Positions 48,201-58,603 of a DNA stretch of 64,000 nucleotides are shown piece after piece. Under the pieces are notes generated by a model. That model was not told the DNA's origin. It saw only the letters and a list, made by a program, of their open reading frames with translations, and ran no database searches. The position numbers and the translations under genes were made by a program. Numbering within the stretch: position 1 is the first letter of the stretch; each line of letters opens with the position of its first letter. Origin of the DNA: Protonemura montana (Eukaryota > Arthropoda > Insecta > Plecoptera > Nemouridae); assembly GCA_947568835.1 (NCBI GenBank), contig OX387603.1:2767701-2831700 (forward strand). Direction: 5' to 3'.

Positions 48201-50218
48201 TGCAGGTTCTAGGTAGAGGCAGAACGTTAATGTTAAACCGTTGAGTGTACAGGTTCAAGGTAGAGACAGAACGTTAATGTTAAACCGTTGAGAGTGCAGG
48301 TTCTAGGTAGAGGCAGAGCGTTAATGTTAAACCGTTGAGTGTGCAGGTTCTAGTTGGAGACAGAACGTTAATGTTAAACCGTTGAGTGTGCAGGTTATAG
48401 GTAGAGGCAGAACGTTAATGTTAAACTGTTGAGTGTACAGGTTCTAGGTAGAGACAGAACGTTAATGTTAAACCGTTGAGAGTGCAGGTTCTAGGTAGAG
48501 ACAGAACGTTAATGTTAAACCGTTGAGTGTGCAGGTTCTAGGTAGAGACAGAACGTTAATGTTAAACCGTTGAGTGTGCAGGTTCTAGGTAGAGGCAGAA
48601 CGTTGATGTTAAACCGTTGAGTGTGCAGGTTCTAGGTAGAGGCAGAACGTTAATGTTAAACCGTTCAGTGTGCAGGTTCTAGGTAGAGACAGAACGTTAA
48701 TGTTAAACCGTTGAGTGTGCAGGTTCTAGGTAGAGACAGAACGTTAATGTTAAACCGTTGAGTGTGCAGGTTCTAGGTTCGAGGTTCAGGGTCGAGTTAA
48801 TATAGATCAGGAAGATAAGGGGAGCGAGGGAATACTAGACCAATGGTGGTTTAAATTTTAAACCGCTCTTCGAGTTCACAGAAAATAGTCGTAGACAAAA
48901 TAGTAACGTTTTTATACATCATTAGTATATAATATTACTAGCCTACTCCTGTCGAACAGCACCAAGGGGACCACCGGCTTAACGTCCCTTCCGAAGGACG
49001 GTACAACGCGAAAACCAGGATTCCTCCACAAATCCATGCTGTCGAGAGGTTGATAAGCAAGGCGAATGAAGTTGCTGAACTAACTTTCATCCCTCCAACC
49101 TCTCTCCCGAACAGAACTGGTCATGTGTATGATGGTCACCCATCCAATACCTGACCCAGCACAGTGTTGCCTAACTTTCATCCCTCCAACCTCTCTCCCG
49201 AACAGAACTGGTCATGTGTTTGATGGTCATCCATCCAATACCTGACCCAGCACAGTGTTGCCTAACTTTCATCCCTCCAACCTCTCTCCCGAACAGAACT
49301 GGTCATGTGTTTGATGGTCATCCATCCAATACCTGACCCAGCACAGTGTTGCCTAACTTTCATCCCTCCAACCTCTCTCCCGAACAGAACTGGTCATGTG
49401 TTTGATGGTCATCCATCCAATACCTGACCCAGCGCAGTGTTGCCTAACTTTCATCCCTCCAACCTCTCTCCCGAACAGAACTGGTCATGTGTATGATGGT
49501 CATCCATCCAATACCTGACCCAGCACAGTGTTGCCTAACTTTCATCCCTCCAACCTCTCTCCCGAACAGAACTGGTCATGTGTATGATGTTCACCCATCC
49601 AATACCTGACCCAGCGCAGTGTTGCCTAACTTTCATCCCTCCAACCTCTCTCCCGAACAGAACTGGTCATGTGTATGATGTTCACCCATCCAATACCTGA
49701 CCCAGCGCAGTGTTGCCTAACTTTCATCCCTCCAACCTCTCTCCCGAACAGAACTGGTCATGTGTATGATGTTCACCCATCCAATACCTGACCCAGCGCA
49801 GTGTTGCCTAACTTTCATCCCTCCAACCTCTCTCCCGAACAGAACTGGTCATGTGTATGATGGTCACCCATCCAATACCTGACCCAGCGCAGTGTTGCTT
49901 AACTTCGGTTATCTCATGAGAACCGGTGTTTCCAACACGCCAAACCGTTCGGTCAAACAATCGATGCAAGCACCATCACATCTTTACAGGACTTTTAGAC
50001 TTGTTGCTAGTAGTTACAGGTCGTCCTTCCATCACCTTCTGCAGGTGTACGACTCGGTGAAGGAGGCCAACTCTGAGGCGTACGAGGCGACCAAGAACGA
50101 TCTCTACCGGGAGCTCGCCGACGTCCAGCTGGAGATGATGACGTTGAATCTGCGAAGACTGGACGCAGCCAACGCAGGGATTGACAAGCAGGAGTCTGGG
50201 CAGGAACCTGTCGAGTGA
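42236..50218 (+). CDS. KIFBP: KIF-binding protein (KIFBP) homologue, 11 coding exons
   Basis: Exons: 42236-42583, 42863-43057, 43685-43932, 44412-44507, 45255-45339, 45544-45618, 46131-46271, 46436-46573, 46792-47028, 47883-48074 and 50045-50218. All junctions are GT/AG and phase-compatible, giving about 642 residues. Identification rests on family landmarks: GDIGRAWIKYALHLL (exon 5; KIFBP has a GEIARCWIKY segment), the TLKRQLE-like IALRRQLER stretch and EARTHLAAATFVLEAF (exons 3-4), and DVQLEMMTLNL (exon 11). KIFBP is a TPR-like protein that binds kinesin motor domains and affects microtubule transport and mitosis. Oddities: exons 6-9 add an acidic, serine-rich insert; exons 7 and 8 are a duplicated pair; and the protein stops about 25 residues after the QLEMM region, lacking roughly the last 150 residues of vertebrate KIFBP. 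The start ATG has A at -3 and G at +4. Non-coding first exons are not excluded. Confidence 0.85.
43159..43668 (-). repeat. 41-bp minisatellite, locus 3, in KIFBP intron 2 (about 12 copies)
   Basis: This has the same unit and orientation as the 31.7-kb array. It fills more than 80% of the 627-bp intron and ends 16 bp before the exon 3 acceptor (CATTCATTCAG at 43684). Confidence 0.95.
43937..44220 (-). repeat. 5S-SINE head array in KIFBP intron 3 (3-4 copies)
   Basis: The 91-bp head unit is repeated, the third copy carrying a deletion near 44174. The repeat begins within about 5 bp of the exon 3 splice donor (CAG at 43932, then GTGG). It has no SINE body and no outermost 5S sequence. Confidence 0.88.
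44945..45240. repeat. 9-bp minisatellite in KIFBP intron 4
   Basis: Plus-strand unit CCCTCATCA with CCCTGGCTA/CCCTGGCTG variants, about 33 copies. The G-rich strand (TGATGAGGG units) has evenly spaced GGG runs and could form G-quadruplexes. The array ends 14 bp before the exon 5 acceptor, and the repeat frame is open into exon 5. Confidence 0.95.
48097..48786 (+). repeat. 47-bp minisatellite in KIFBP intron 10 (about 14.5 copies)
   Basis: The unit contains CCGTTGAGTGTGCAGGTTCT and AGGTAGAGACAGAACGTTAA with an exact 47-bp period. It matches the last ~45 bp of the palindromic element at 34.55-34.98 kb (GAGTGTGCAGGTTCTAGGTA in both), so the unit probably derives from that element's end. Confidence 0.95.
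48940..49955 (-). repeat. 5S SINE with nine-fold amplified head in KIFBP intron 10
   Basis: A SINE body truncated at its 3' end (48940-49080) joins nine 91-bp head units; landmark positions are 49154, 49245, 49336, 49427, 49518, 49609, 49700, 49791 and 49882. The outermost 5S-like sequence and CCAAACCGTTCGG end lie at 49890-49952. Neighbouring units share private variants (GTTTGATGGTCATCC in units 2-4; ATGATGTTCACCC in units 6-8), the mark of step-wise block duplication. It is antisense to KIFBP and lies about 90 bp before exon 11. Confidence 0.92.
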
Positions 50219-50428
50219 AGTTTGGGAAGTAAGGATTCCAGGAGGGTTTTCTTGGAAGGGTTAAGTGAGTCATGGGTGCTGGGTTCTTATCGTGACTGTG
50301 GTTACTGCGTACATGTGCGTGACATGAAATTCTCGAGGAACTTTGAAGCTTGATGAAGTATTTCATCTTTTGGGTGTGAAAGAGTGAGAATGTTTTTTAT
50401 ACAATTTGAATATTTGTGCGAAAACGGT

Positions 50429-50586
50429 AATAAAAAAATCCTGTGGGAAACTTGTGTGATCTGTCAGGTAGTTTTTCAGTGTCATTTTTTGTTGTTTTTG
50501 AGCTTTTTCTCTGTTTTCTAACTTTAAATTTCATCAAAATCTGAAGATTTTATTTAAGATGTTCTTTTTATTAAATGTCAAATAAA
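50429..50586 (+). promoter_or_regulatory. Polyadenylation signals of the KIFBP-like gene
   Basis: Canonical AATAAA occurs at 50429-50434 and again at 50581-50586, 211 and 363 nt after the stop codon. Both are plausible 3'-end signals. Confidence 0.6.
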
Positions 50587-51234
50587 TATATCCGTTACAA
50601 AAATGCAGTGCATGTAATGTATGATTAAAATCCATACTTTATTGCAGTCTGAAACGTAAACCGTCATAAAATTGCACCGCGATCATTGCATAATAAAATT
50701 GCACCAAATTGTTGCACATTTAGGCTCTAGGCCACAGTCTCCTTAGGAAATCGGAGGTAAAAATAGCATAAAACAAAAAACAATAAAAATATATAGAGAA
50801 AAATAATAATAAAACTCAAAAATGCATGCGTGCAAATCTCTTCCAAAAAGAATTATTGGTGGAAAGAATTTTGAACATTCGTCTAGTACTTGTTCCTCGA
50901 AAATCGTTGATTATATGTTCTTGGAAATATTCATCCATTATCACAGTAGAGACATTCTTGCGGCATGCCCTGAAAAACAGAAATATATCAATAAAGTAGT
51001 GTAGGAGCCCTGAAGAAACCTACACCTCCGCGTGGACAAGGTGAGAACTACAAGTTGGCGATGCTTCTCTGCCCCAGGAAGAAGCAGACACTCGCCAACG
51101 CCCCTGTAATAACTGGCAAAATACCAGCAACAAGGTCCTTGCGAGTTTCTAAGAACTAGTCCATACGAGTCGCCTCGGCTTCTTCCCCCTTGAGGGGATC
51201 TCTTATCCCACCCCGCGAAAGCTGGAATATGTGT

Positions 51235-51309
51235 GTCCGGATAGCTCAGTTGGTAGAGCTCCTGGGCAACTGGGAGGTCCCGGGTTCGTATCCCAATTTG
51301 GTTACACAT
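51235..51309 (+). repeat. tRNA-like sequence, probably a tRNA-derived SINE head
   Basis: GGATAGCTCAGTTGGTAGAG is a near-perfect tRNA D-arm with A box, and CCCGGGTTCGTATCCC carries a B-box-like T-arm with TTCGT. The anticodon arm pairs poorly (loop GCAACTG lacks U33) and the acceptor stem relies on several G-U pairs with mismatches. There is no intron and no CCA. The upstream sequence (51120-51225) looks element-like. This is a pseudogene or SINE rather than a working tRNA. Confidence 0.55.
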
Positions 51310-51394
51310 TTTTCCTGTATAGCTAACTTTCCAACGTCAGTAAAGCCAACCTCTTTAGGCCGCAAACAAATCTTGTAGCACATCAGTCTGCTAA

Positions 51395-51486
51395 TGTGAT
51401 GCATAAGCAAATGCCACAAAATGCTAATGTGACAAAATGCTAATTTGACAAAATGCTAATGTGACAAAATGCTAATGTGATGCATC
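51395..51486. repeat. Short tandem repeat, ACAAAATGCTAATGTG unit
   Basis: About five copies of a 16- to 17-bp unit with minor variants. Confidence 0.85.
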
Positions 51487-51774
51487 AGAAAAACAACCAT
51501 TCAACCAAACTTACAAGTGCTTTAAAAAGATACAGATATCTCAAGTGGACCAATTATTATTTGTCGTAAGAGAGAACCAAAGACAGAGCCACAGTTCACA
51601 GTGCATCTTTTTCAAAAGCTGATTTGCAAAAATAATCTTTATCAAAGAAATATTAATAACTTCACTAATTTGCAGGATAAAACATCCTGCCTGAAGGTCC
51701 AGAACCTATAAATGATTTAGCTAGGTATTGTCGACTTGATAGAATGAGGTTATGACGCGTTTTTTCACCTCCAA

Positions 51775-54700
51775 TCACCGCTTATTGCGTCCCTTGATCG
51801 TGAACCGCGACCAGAAGCTGGTCTTCCTGATGTCACGGGTATCCTCATCGTCGTCATCGCCACCCCCGGAGGTGGAGGCAGGGGTGGGAACGGCGCTTGA
51901 CCCCCCTCGAAGCATGTCCAGGAAACTGGGGTCTGTCTGGGTCTTCTTGCCCCCAGCCTTTGCGTTGAAGTTCAGACTTGTAGCGTTCAGCTCGGCCTGC
52001 AGAGGGAAGGTCATGGTGCGATTAGTGGTTATCGAGTACCAATTGTGGCTTCTTGGGTTTCCCTGGTGATTTTCAGGGTCGCAATTACAAGCTAACTTTG
52101 AACAAAGATTGCAACAAAAATTGACAGTAAGATTCAAATTAAGACAATATGACATCGCTAGATAATTCAAATACAAATTGGTATCTTTGCTGACAGAGCA
52201 ATTTTCCTCATATTTTCCACAATTTGAGTGAGATTTCTCAATAGATTTCATCGTTTCTATATCACAACAGAGTCCCCACATGTTTTGCAAGTGGGTCGTG
52301 TGGAATTCAATGTTGGTAAATCCAATGGAAAATGATAGAGGTGAACCTGGCCGCGCCTAGAAGGGAGGTCTGGGAATCCCAATGCCGGCACAAAAACCGT
52401 ATCTTAGCCTAAAAAGAAGCCAAGATATGGTAAACTTTATAAGCAAGATGAAATTAGTTTTTTACTGGATTGAAGAGAATTAGACATGGGGGATGGCCAC
52501 CTGCCTATAACAACCACTTAGCGAAATATTTATTAAGTTCGGTTATCACGCTGGAAAGGAAATCACAACTTTAAATTGGAAGCAATCTGGGTGTTCCTAA
52601 TTTGTATAATTAGAGTAAAGAGTAGACGTAAAGAAACCTTGAGTTGTTCGTGAGAAATATCTTCGACGCGGAACTCGCTGGGGTCCTCAACGAACGCCGT
52701 CTGCAAATCTCGCATGATCTTCTTGCGGATCGTCTTCTTCATTGAAAGGTGGCGCTCGAGGTGCTTGACGTCACGGTCAGTCAGCGTCCGCGAGTTGTCC
52801 CTACGTTTCTTCTTCTTCTTGTTCACCACCTGTCAAAACCAAGACGTTCCATTACAAACAAACTCCGGGTTATTTATATCTCTTGTAAATCGAGGTTACT
52901 ACAAATTGTGTGTTTAGGGAACCGCAATTGACCTTCACCTTTGGCAACATCCAAACCGCAAAGACCCGGGGATCGGTGATCACAGTCCACATTTTTACTG
53001 ACTATTTATTTTTTATGGCGCCAGGAATAATAAGTCTACTGGTTTTATATGTGTACTGGTTATATCTGTGTACTGGTTTGATCTGTTCAAGACATGATCG
53101 AAGCATTGTGTGAGTGTTCTCGCTTTGGTGCCTTTAAGTTCCTAGATTCGCTACAAAGCTATCATTCCAGCCGCGAATGGAAGGAAAATGGTAGTGTGTA
53201 TTCATATGTAGGAATCTAATGCTAATGCCCCAGACACCTTATTCACCGTCAAAGTTGCCGATACTACTACACAATATGGCCACTCTGCCATACAACCTGG
53301 ACCATCTATATGGCTCTTGATATCAATATATCCTGACCTGTTTCGGTTGCTCGTCCTCCGAAGTGGATCCTATGGAAGAGATCGCACTGTCATGTCCCGG
53401 AACTTTGGAGTCTCCACCCTTGGGCCCTGCATCCCGGTCTGGGTCTGGGCCTGCTGGGATGTCACCGGGACGGTAGCCCGGCGAGAAGCCGAAGATGTCC
53501 CGGAGATGCGGTATGCCACGATCCGAAGACATCGTTGCTGCTGCTGTCGGGAGAAGGGCGAGACAGCAATTAGTTTCAAACATTTAATTAAAAGTATAAT
53601 TGCTAACCATTCAAATTAAAGCTTTTTGCTTGAGTCGCCAAATCACTAAGTAAAGTCAGCAATCCGGAAATATGGTATTTGCTGGTCAAAGCAAAGCAAC
53701 ATTCGAGTTACCACCAATAAGACTACATTTATTTTAAACTATATAAGATTTTCGCACCAAATAGCTCAATTCTGCCAAACCAAAGTTCCATACTATGTGC
53801 CAATCCGGACCATCTAGGCGCCACTAACCCATCTGCAGAAAGCCATTTCAAAATAACAAAACCCGCTCGAGTGGTAATTTACTTTAAGAACAACTAACAA
53901 GCATTCGAGTCAATGCTCTAATACCGCGTCCACCCAACTTAGCAGGAAAATACAAATATTGGCCGCCATTGATGATAGCGATTTGGTTGAAGCCAGCTGA
54001 TTCCCAACGCCGTGCCCAGGGTGTGCGCCTATGTAGCATGGTACGACGCTGAGCCAGCCAGCTGATGGTGAAATCATCTCGGCGCTCGTGGGCGGCGAAT
54101 CGAAAGCAGTGCACAGTCACGAAGTGAATGTGTTTCGTGGGCTCGAACCAAGGACCTCGCCCGACACCAGATCACATGGACGTGGCTTGTTTCAGAGATA
54201 CGGATTTCAGTGGCTCTAAGGTTGGCTCTACCGATGTTTTGCTAAGGTGGCCATGATGGTTTTATTTTCCTCACGGATTTATTTAAAAGCACAAATGCAA
54301 TTTAGGATCTTTGTCGGTGTCATGGCATCATATGCCACGACATTGTTGTTAGACGAAATAAATATGTACCTTAATCAAGGCTGGTATAATTTGATATTTT
54401 TACTGTCGATTTCGTCAAAAACCAATTATATTCTCGTTTTCAACGTTTGGTTCTTCACAACGAGTTGGGCTGGAAAAAAATAGCTACCAAAGATCGCATG
54501 GGCTCAAAAATCTATCTCACCCTCTCGAATAATCTGTCCGCTCGTCCGATCCATCCATACTTCAGTGCTTCAACTATTAATTTTTTCTCTTATGGTCGTG
54601 TTTCAAACCTAACAGGACCTTCTGGACCAGTAAGCACATCTTTATATCTTACTCTTTCTAATTCCACAATCACAAAAGTGTTTTGTTCTGGTAGTCCCGG

Positions 54701-55130
54701 TACTTTCTTGTATACCGGGAGTTACTGGAGCTAGTAAATCCAGTGAGTTTCAAAATATAACCTAGACTCTGCATTGGGATAGCCGCCATGACAATCCACC
54801 TCCATCGACATAGCATCTCTCCGAGCGACAGTCCGCCTCCATCCACCGCAACTCCACGCCGTCTCTCAGCACGGATGGCGGTGCCTATCACATCTCGGCT
54901 ACCAATTACATTCGGATTTGGAGCCAGCGTCATTACCTCGGTACATTGTACGTGCTGCCGCCAGATTGCGTCGCTCGGGACGTGGGACGTGTAGCTTTTC
55001 GGCAACCACGACATTCGATGGCAAATTCTCCACGCACTTTATGGCCGAACAGTAATTCTTGCTGTACATCCTGGTACTCAGTTCTGTACGGGTGAGATGT
55101 TGGACGACGTGATGTTGGTGAATTGGTGCT
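51775..55130 (-). CDS. Unidentified basic protein, four coding exons (5' end open)
   Basis: Proposed minus-strand exons: 55130-54937, 53543-53338, 52829-52638 and 51996-51775 (stop TGA at 51777-51775). Donors and acceptors are GT/AG and phases agree: exon A ends one base into a codon, exon B starts with the other two, and the later junctions are phase 0. The order is an N-terminal segment with VENLPSNVVVAEKLHVPRPE; a Gly/Pro/Asp segment with IPHLRDIFGFSPGYRPGD; a Lys-rich start then a helical segment with LERHLSMKKTIRKKIMRDLQ and AFVEDPSEF; and a Gly/Asp-rich tail ending in SFWSRFTIKGRNKR. No enzymatic motif, signal peptide or membrane segment is visible. The conserved-looking helical block and WSRF tail suggest a real conserved protein, but I cannot name it. 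Met at MYSKNYC in the first listed exon could be the start, or more exons may lie upstream. Confidence 0.6.
52350..52475 (-). repeat. Diverged fragment of the 5S-SINE body
   Basis: CGCCTAGAAGGGAGG and AATGCCGGCAC match the SINE body, followed by a degraded TTTATAAGCAAGATGAA stretch. It lies in an intron of the minus-strand gene and has no head. Confidence 0.6.
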
Positions 55131-55327
55131 CTGTACCAACAGCGACTCATATATTATCCATTCCACTCTCAAATGAGGTGCACGTGTTTGGTGTAAGTCT
55201 TGAGTCTCTTCGCCTATGTTTGGCAGTAGTGGGCATTCTCAGCGGACCATTGCTTTTGTGGAATGATGAAAATAACGCTCATTGTTACATAAAAAACTTG
55301 TCATTCAACGACATATAGACCAGTGCC

Positions 55328-55915
55328 ACAGGAGCAGCCAACACAGTGTGTTAAAGAGACAAGGCTAAGCGGTGGCCGGTCCTTGGTGCTGTTGGACAGG
55401 AGCAGCCAACACAGTGTGTCAAAGTGACAAGGCTAAGCGGTTGCCGGTCCTTGGTGCTGTTGGACAGGAGCAGCCAACACAGTGTGTTAAAGGGACAAGG
55501 CTAAGCGGTGGCCGGTCCTTGGTGCTGTTGGACAGGAGCAGCCAACACAGTGTGTCAAAGTGACAAGGCTAAGCGGTGGCCGGCCCTTGGTGCTGTTGGA
55601 CAGGAGCAGCCAACACAGTGTGTTAAAGGGACAAGGCTAAGTGGTGGCCGGTCCTTGGTGCTGTTGGACAGGAGCAGCCAACACAGTGTGTCAAAGGGAC
55701 AAGGCTAAGCGGTGGCCGGTCCTTGGTGCTGTTGGACAGGAGCAGCCAACACAGTGTGTCAAAGTGACAAGGCTAAGCGGTGACCGGCCCTTGGTGCTGT
55801 TGGACAGGAGCAGCCAACACAGTGTGTCAAAGTGACAAGGCTAAGCGGTGACCGGCCCTTGGTGCTGTTGGACAGGAGCAGGCTACATGCCGACACCGGG
55901 TTTACTCTCGGCTTC
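55328..55915 (+). repeat. 68-bp tandem array derived from the 5S-SINE body
   Basis: Unit starts (GTGCTGTTGGACAGGAGCAG) lie at 55386, 55454, 55522, 55590, 55658, 55726, 55794 and 55862, an exact 68-bp spacing. The array exits into GGCTACATGCCGACACCGGG, the next part of the SINE body in plus orientation. The unit itself holds the body segment AAGCGGTGGCCGGTCCTTGG. The array is therefore an internal expansion of a SINE. Confidence 0.92.
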
Positions 55916-57720
55916 CTCCTACTTTAAAAGCACTAATCACGTGCCTAAAAATCCCCACAAGCATTTCTCTATTCAACTGATGGGAATAAAACACAAACTA
56001 TCGGGTGAAGATCGAGTACGGGCCGTCGCACGGAGGAAGATGCCTACACTATAAATAATATCCCTTTCTAATGTACTTTTACTCATCTCTAATTTCAATG
56101 TAAACTCAATATCAGACGCGGTTCAGAATGCTTTCATTTTCGGTATGAGCTCGGTAAAGTATATACATTGCGCTGGCATTCACTGCAGATAGTTCCAGCT
56201 GGAGCATGGGTTCCCATGCAGCTAAAACTAATTGGCATACGGTTCAGATTTCCACCAAGAGAGTCGAGAGATTCAACGGGGAGAACCGTTTTTTTTTGTG
56301 CGGTAGAGGAGAGAGGAGAAATATTCTTGAGATATTCAAACATTTTGTCATGAATCGGTTTTTTTGGCTTCTGATGAACAAGATGTTCCTCTGTGAGGGC
56401 CGATTTTCAGGATAGAATTTGATCAGCCAATAGGAAGTTCAAAGTTCAAACGCATGCTTTTCCCTATTGTTAATGACAAAGATCGAGATAAGCATATAAC
56501 TATCATTTTCCGATTCAGGAAAGCCGTCAATAGCACGTCTGAATTAATATTTATCAACAGAAATCAGCAACGAATCTGATAATCAACGTCAAGCATTGTC
56601 TTCTATTTTCTCTTTAACGGTAAGCAAGTACAATGCCCATTATCAAGCCAAGATCGGAGAATTACAAAATGCGCGTTGAATTCACGAACTGTGGTTTCAA
56701 ATGTATCTAGATAAAAATGTGCATGTTCAGAAAAATGGTTTGCAGTGCAATGATGACACCACGACCTCAGGATGTGAAATCCCTGGCAATTCAAACCGTG
56801 GCTCCAATATTTTATCTTGACGCCTGCAGGTTGCAATCGATTGATTTTTTAACGACCTAACTACGGATGGTCTATTTATGTCTTATCGTTCGGTGCACTT
56901 CCCGATATTGTGTCAAAGTAGGAGTTGGTAGGGCGTGGTTGTTCTTGTGCTTTGGTCCCACTTACAGGTAATGTCGGCTCTATCAGACCATTGAGTGGCA
57001 CTTGCAGCTAGAGCCGCGGGAATCCAAGTTCCCAATCGATTAGTTCATACAGGCCCACCAATTACCCAATTATAATTACCCACTAGAACTTGCTAGTGGT
57101 AGTACCTACGTTTAGCATGTCCTATTTTGAAAATAATGTGTGGTGAATTTTTAAAATAAAAATGAACGCAGTTCTATGTTTCTTGTAGGGCTGTTTGTTA
57201 ATTTGGATTACTTCACAATTACCTATCTGATGTAGTCAGGGGCAACTCAAAGAAAGGTAGCTTGTTAAAATACAAAAACTAACATAATTGTGTGTACTTT
57301 ATGTTAATTGCAAGATAAAAAAACGATAATACTTGTAATGTTATCAAAAAATGCTGCAACCGCGCCGGTGTTTCACAAAGAAAATATTAACTATTCATTT
57401 ATTCGTCTTTGATTAGTTCGAGTCTTCTTCAGTTGAATGTCCCCACAAGGTAAATAACCACAAAGAAACATGAAAGAAAGTTCCTCGTGTTGTCGCTGTC
57501 CTTTTTTTGCCCAAAACCAATGCCAACCTCAAACACAAAACGAGCTTAATTTGAACCGCGAATAAAACGGCAAGTCACAGATCGTCCAGCTGAAATCCTT
57601 GCAGATCTCGGCACCTCACCACCAACATCGACCCATAATGGGTCAAGTCATTTAATTCAAGCGCAGGATCAAAACCCAAAGTCAGTACAATATACCAACA
57701 AATCCAGTTTATGTCCGTGT
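55916..57720. other. Gene-free stretch
   Basis: No gene is recognised. Short open frames on both strands at 56134-56415 and 56603-56836 have no recognisable domain. Confidence 0.45.
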
Positions 57721-57721
57721 G

Positions 57722-57727
57722 TTTATT
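57722..57727 (-). promoter_or_regulatory. Polyadenylation signal of the downstream membrane-protein gene
   Basis: AATAAA on the minus strand about 40 nt after the stop codon at 57768, in the expected place for that gene. Confidence 0.6.
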
Positions 57728-57767
57728 CGATTTTCTATTGTTCTTAACCTAATAACCTAAGTGTAGT

Positions 57768-58229
57768 TCACATGGTTTCTTCCAATGCCTTTAACCTCTC
57801 ATGCAGGTCACTTTTCAGTGTCGTCCACTCGAAAGAAACGAGCCCACTCTTATTTTCCTTGACTTCCCCCTTATTTTCCAACTTCTTAGACATCTCTCCC
57901 TCAACTTCACCATAAGCTTGATCCTTCAACGCGTCCTCAAGATCTTCCAGCCTGTCGACACCCTCCATAAACTCGGCGTCACTCTCCTGATCCCCGTTCA
58001 GAGCTGCCAAACACGGCCCGGGCGCAGGCGTGGGCGCAGGACTGCGCTTGGTGCGTGCTCGAGAGCAGCATGGCGCAGCCTCGAAGAGCAGGTAACTAGT
58101 GGAGTAGACAACGAACCCCAGGCAGGGTACAACGACTAACCCCACGAGGCCGATCACCATATTCTGGCTGGTACTGAACAGCGTCCACACGGAGTTGACC
58201 ACGGAAAAAACTGGCAAGTTGAATATCAT
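57768..58229 (-). CDS. Small single-pass membrane protein (paralogue A)
   Basis: An intronless frame of 153 residues. A hydrophobic N-terminal stretch is followed by a strong membrane segment (about residues 25-49, VIGLVGLVVVPCLGFVVYS). Next come a Cys/Arg patch (CCSRARTKR), a Pro/Ala linker, an acidic stretch (ESDAEFMEGVDRLEDLEDAL) and a C-terminal LVSFEWTTLKSDLHERLKAL helix. The ATG has A at -3, and a poly(A) signal follows 40 nt after the stop. The upstream neighbour (58604-59116) shares the layout and short motifs (a Q-N-hydrophobic start to the membrane segment, a GF in it, SFEW/SLEW near the C-terminus). The family is not recognised. Likely topology is a short N-terminus outside or in the lumen with a cytosolic acidic tail, as inferred from the positive residues after the segment. 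Confidence 0.65.
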   Translation of the reverse strand: MIFNLPVFSVVNSVWTLFSTSQNMVIGLVGLVVVPCLGFVVYSTSYLLFEAAPCCSRARTKRSPAPTPAPGPCLAALNGDQESDAEFMEGVDRLEDLEDALKDQAYGEVEGEMSKKLENKGEVKENKSGLVSFEWTTLKSDLHERLKALEETM

Positions 58230-58603
58230 TTTGTAACTTCAGGGAATTGCTGCTTAATGTTCTGTGTTATGATTTTGTGCGTTTGCGGTAATTTCTAAAC
58301 CTTGCTGTGTGTGGGATTTGTATGGGAAAGGACCGAATCGGTATTTCTGTCGAATTTTGTAGCCTAAACTGGTCGGAATATGAATATTTTTTTGTTACCA
58401 GGACAATAACTCTTTCTTTGGGTCAGCTTGTTGCCTGTGTTGACAAATAATCACATATTATCAAAAATTAGGGCCATTACGACCCAAAACTTGACCCGAG
58501 ATCTTTCACAGATCTTGTAAATTCTTCGTCTCTTCACCGATTCTTTGTTTAGCCATGGAAATCAAACTTGTTGCCCAATTCTCCTCACCCTAATCTGGTC
58601 CAC

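Noticed and set aside
51235-51309. Functional tRNA gene.
   Set aside because: The anticodon stem and loop are defective and the acceptor stem is mismatched. Kept only as a tRNA-derived repeat.
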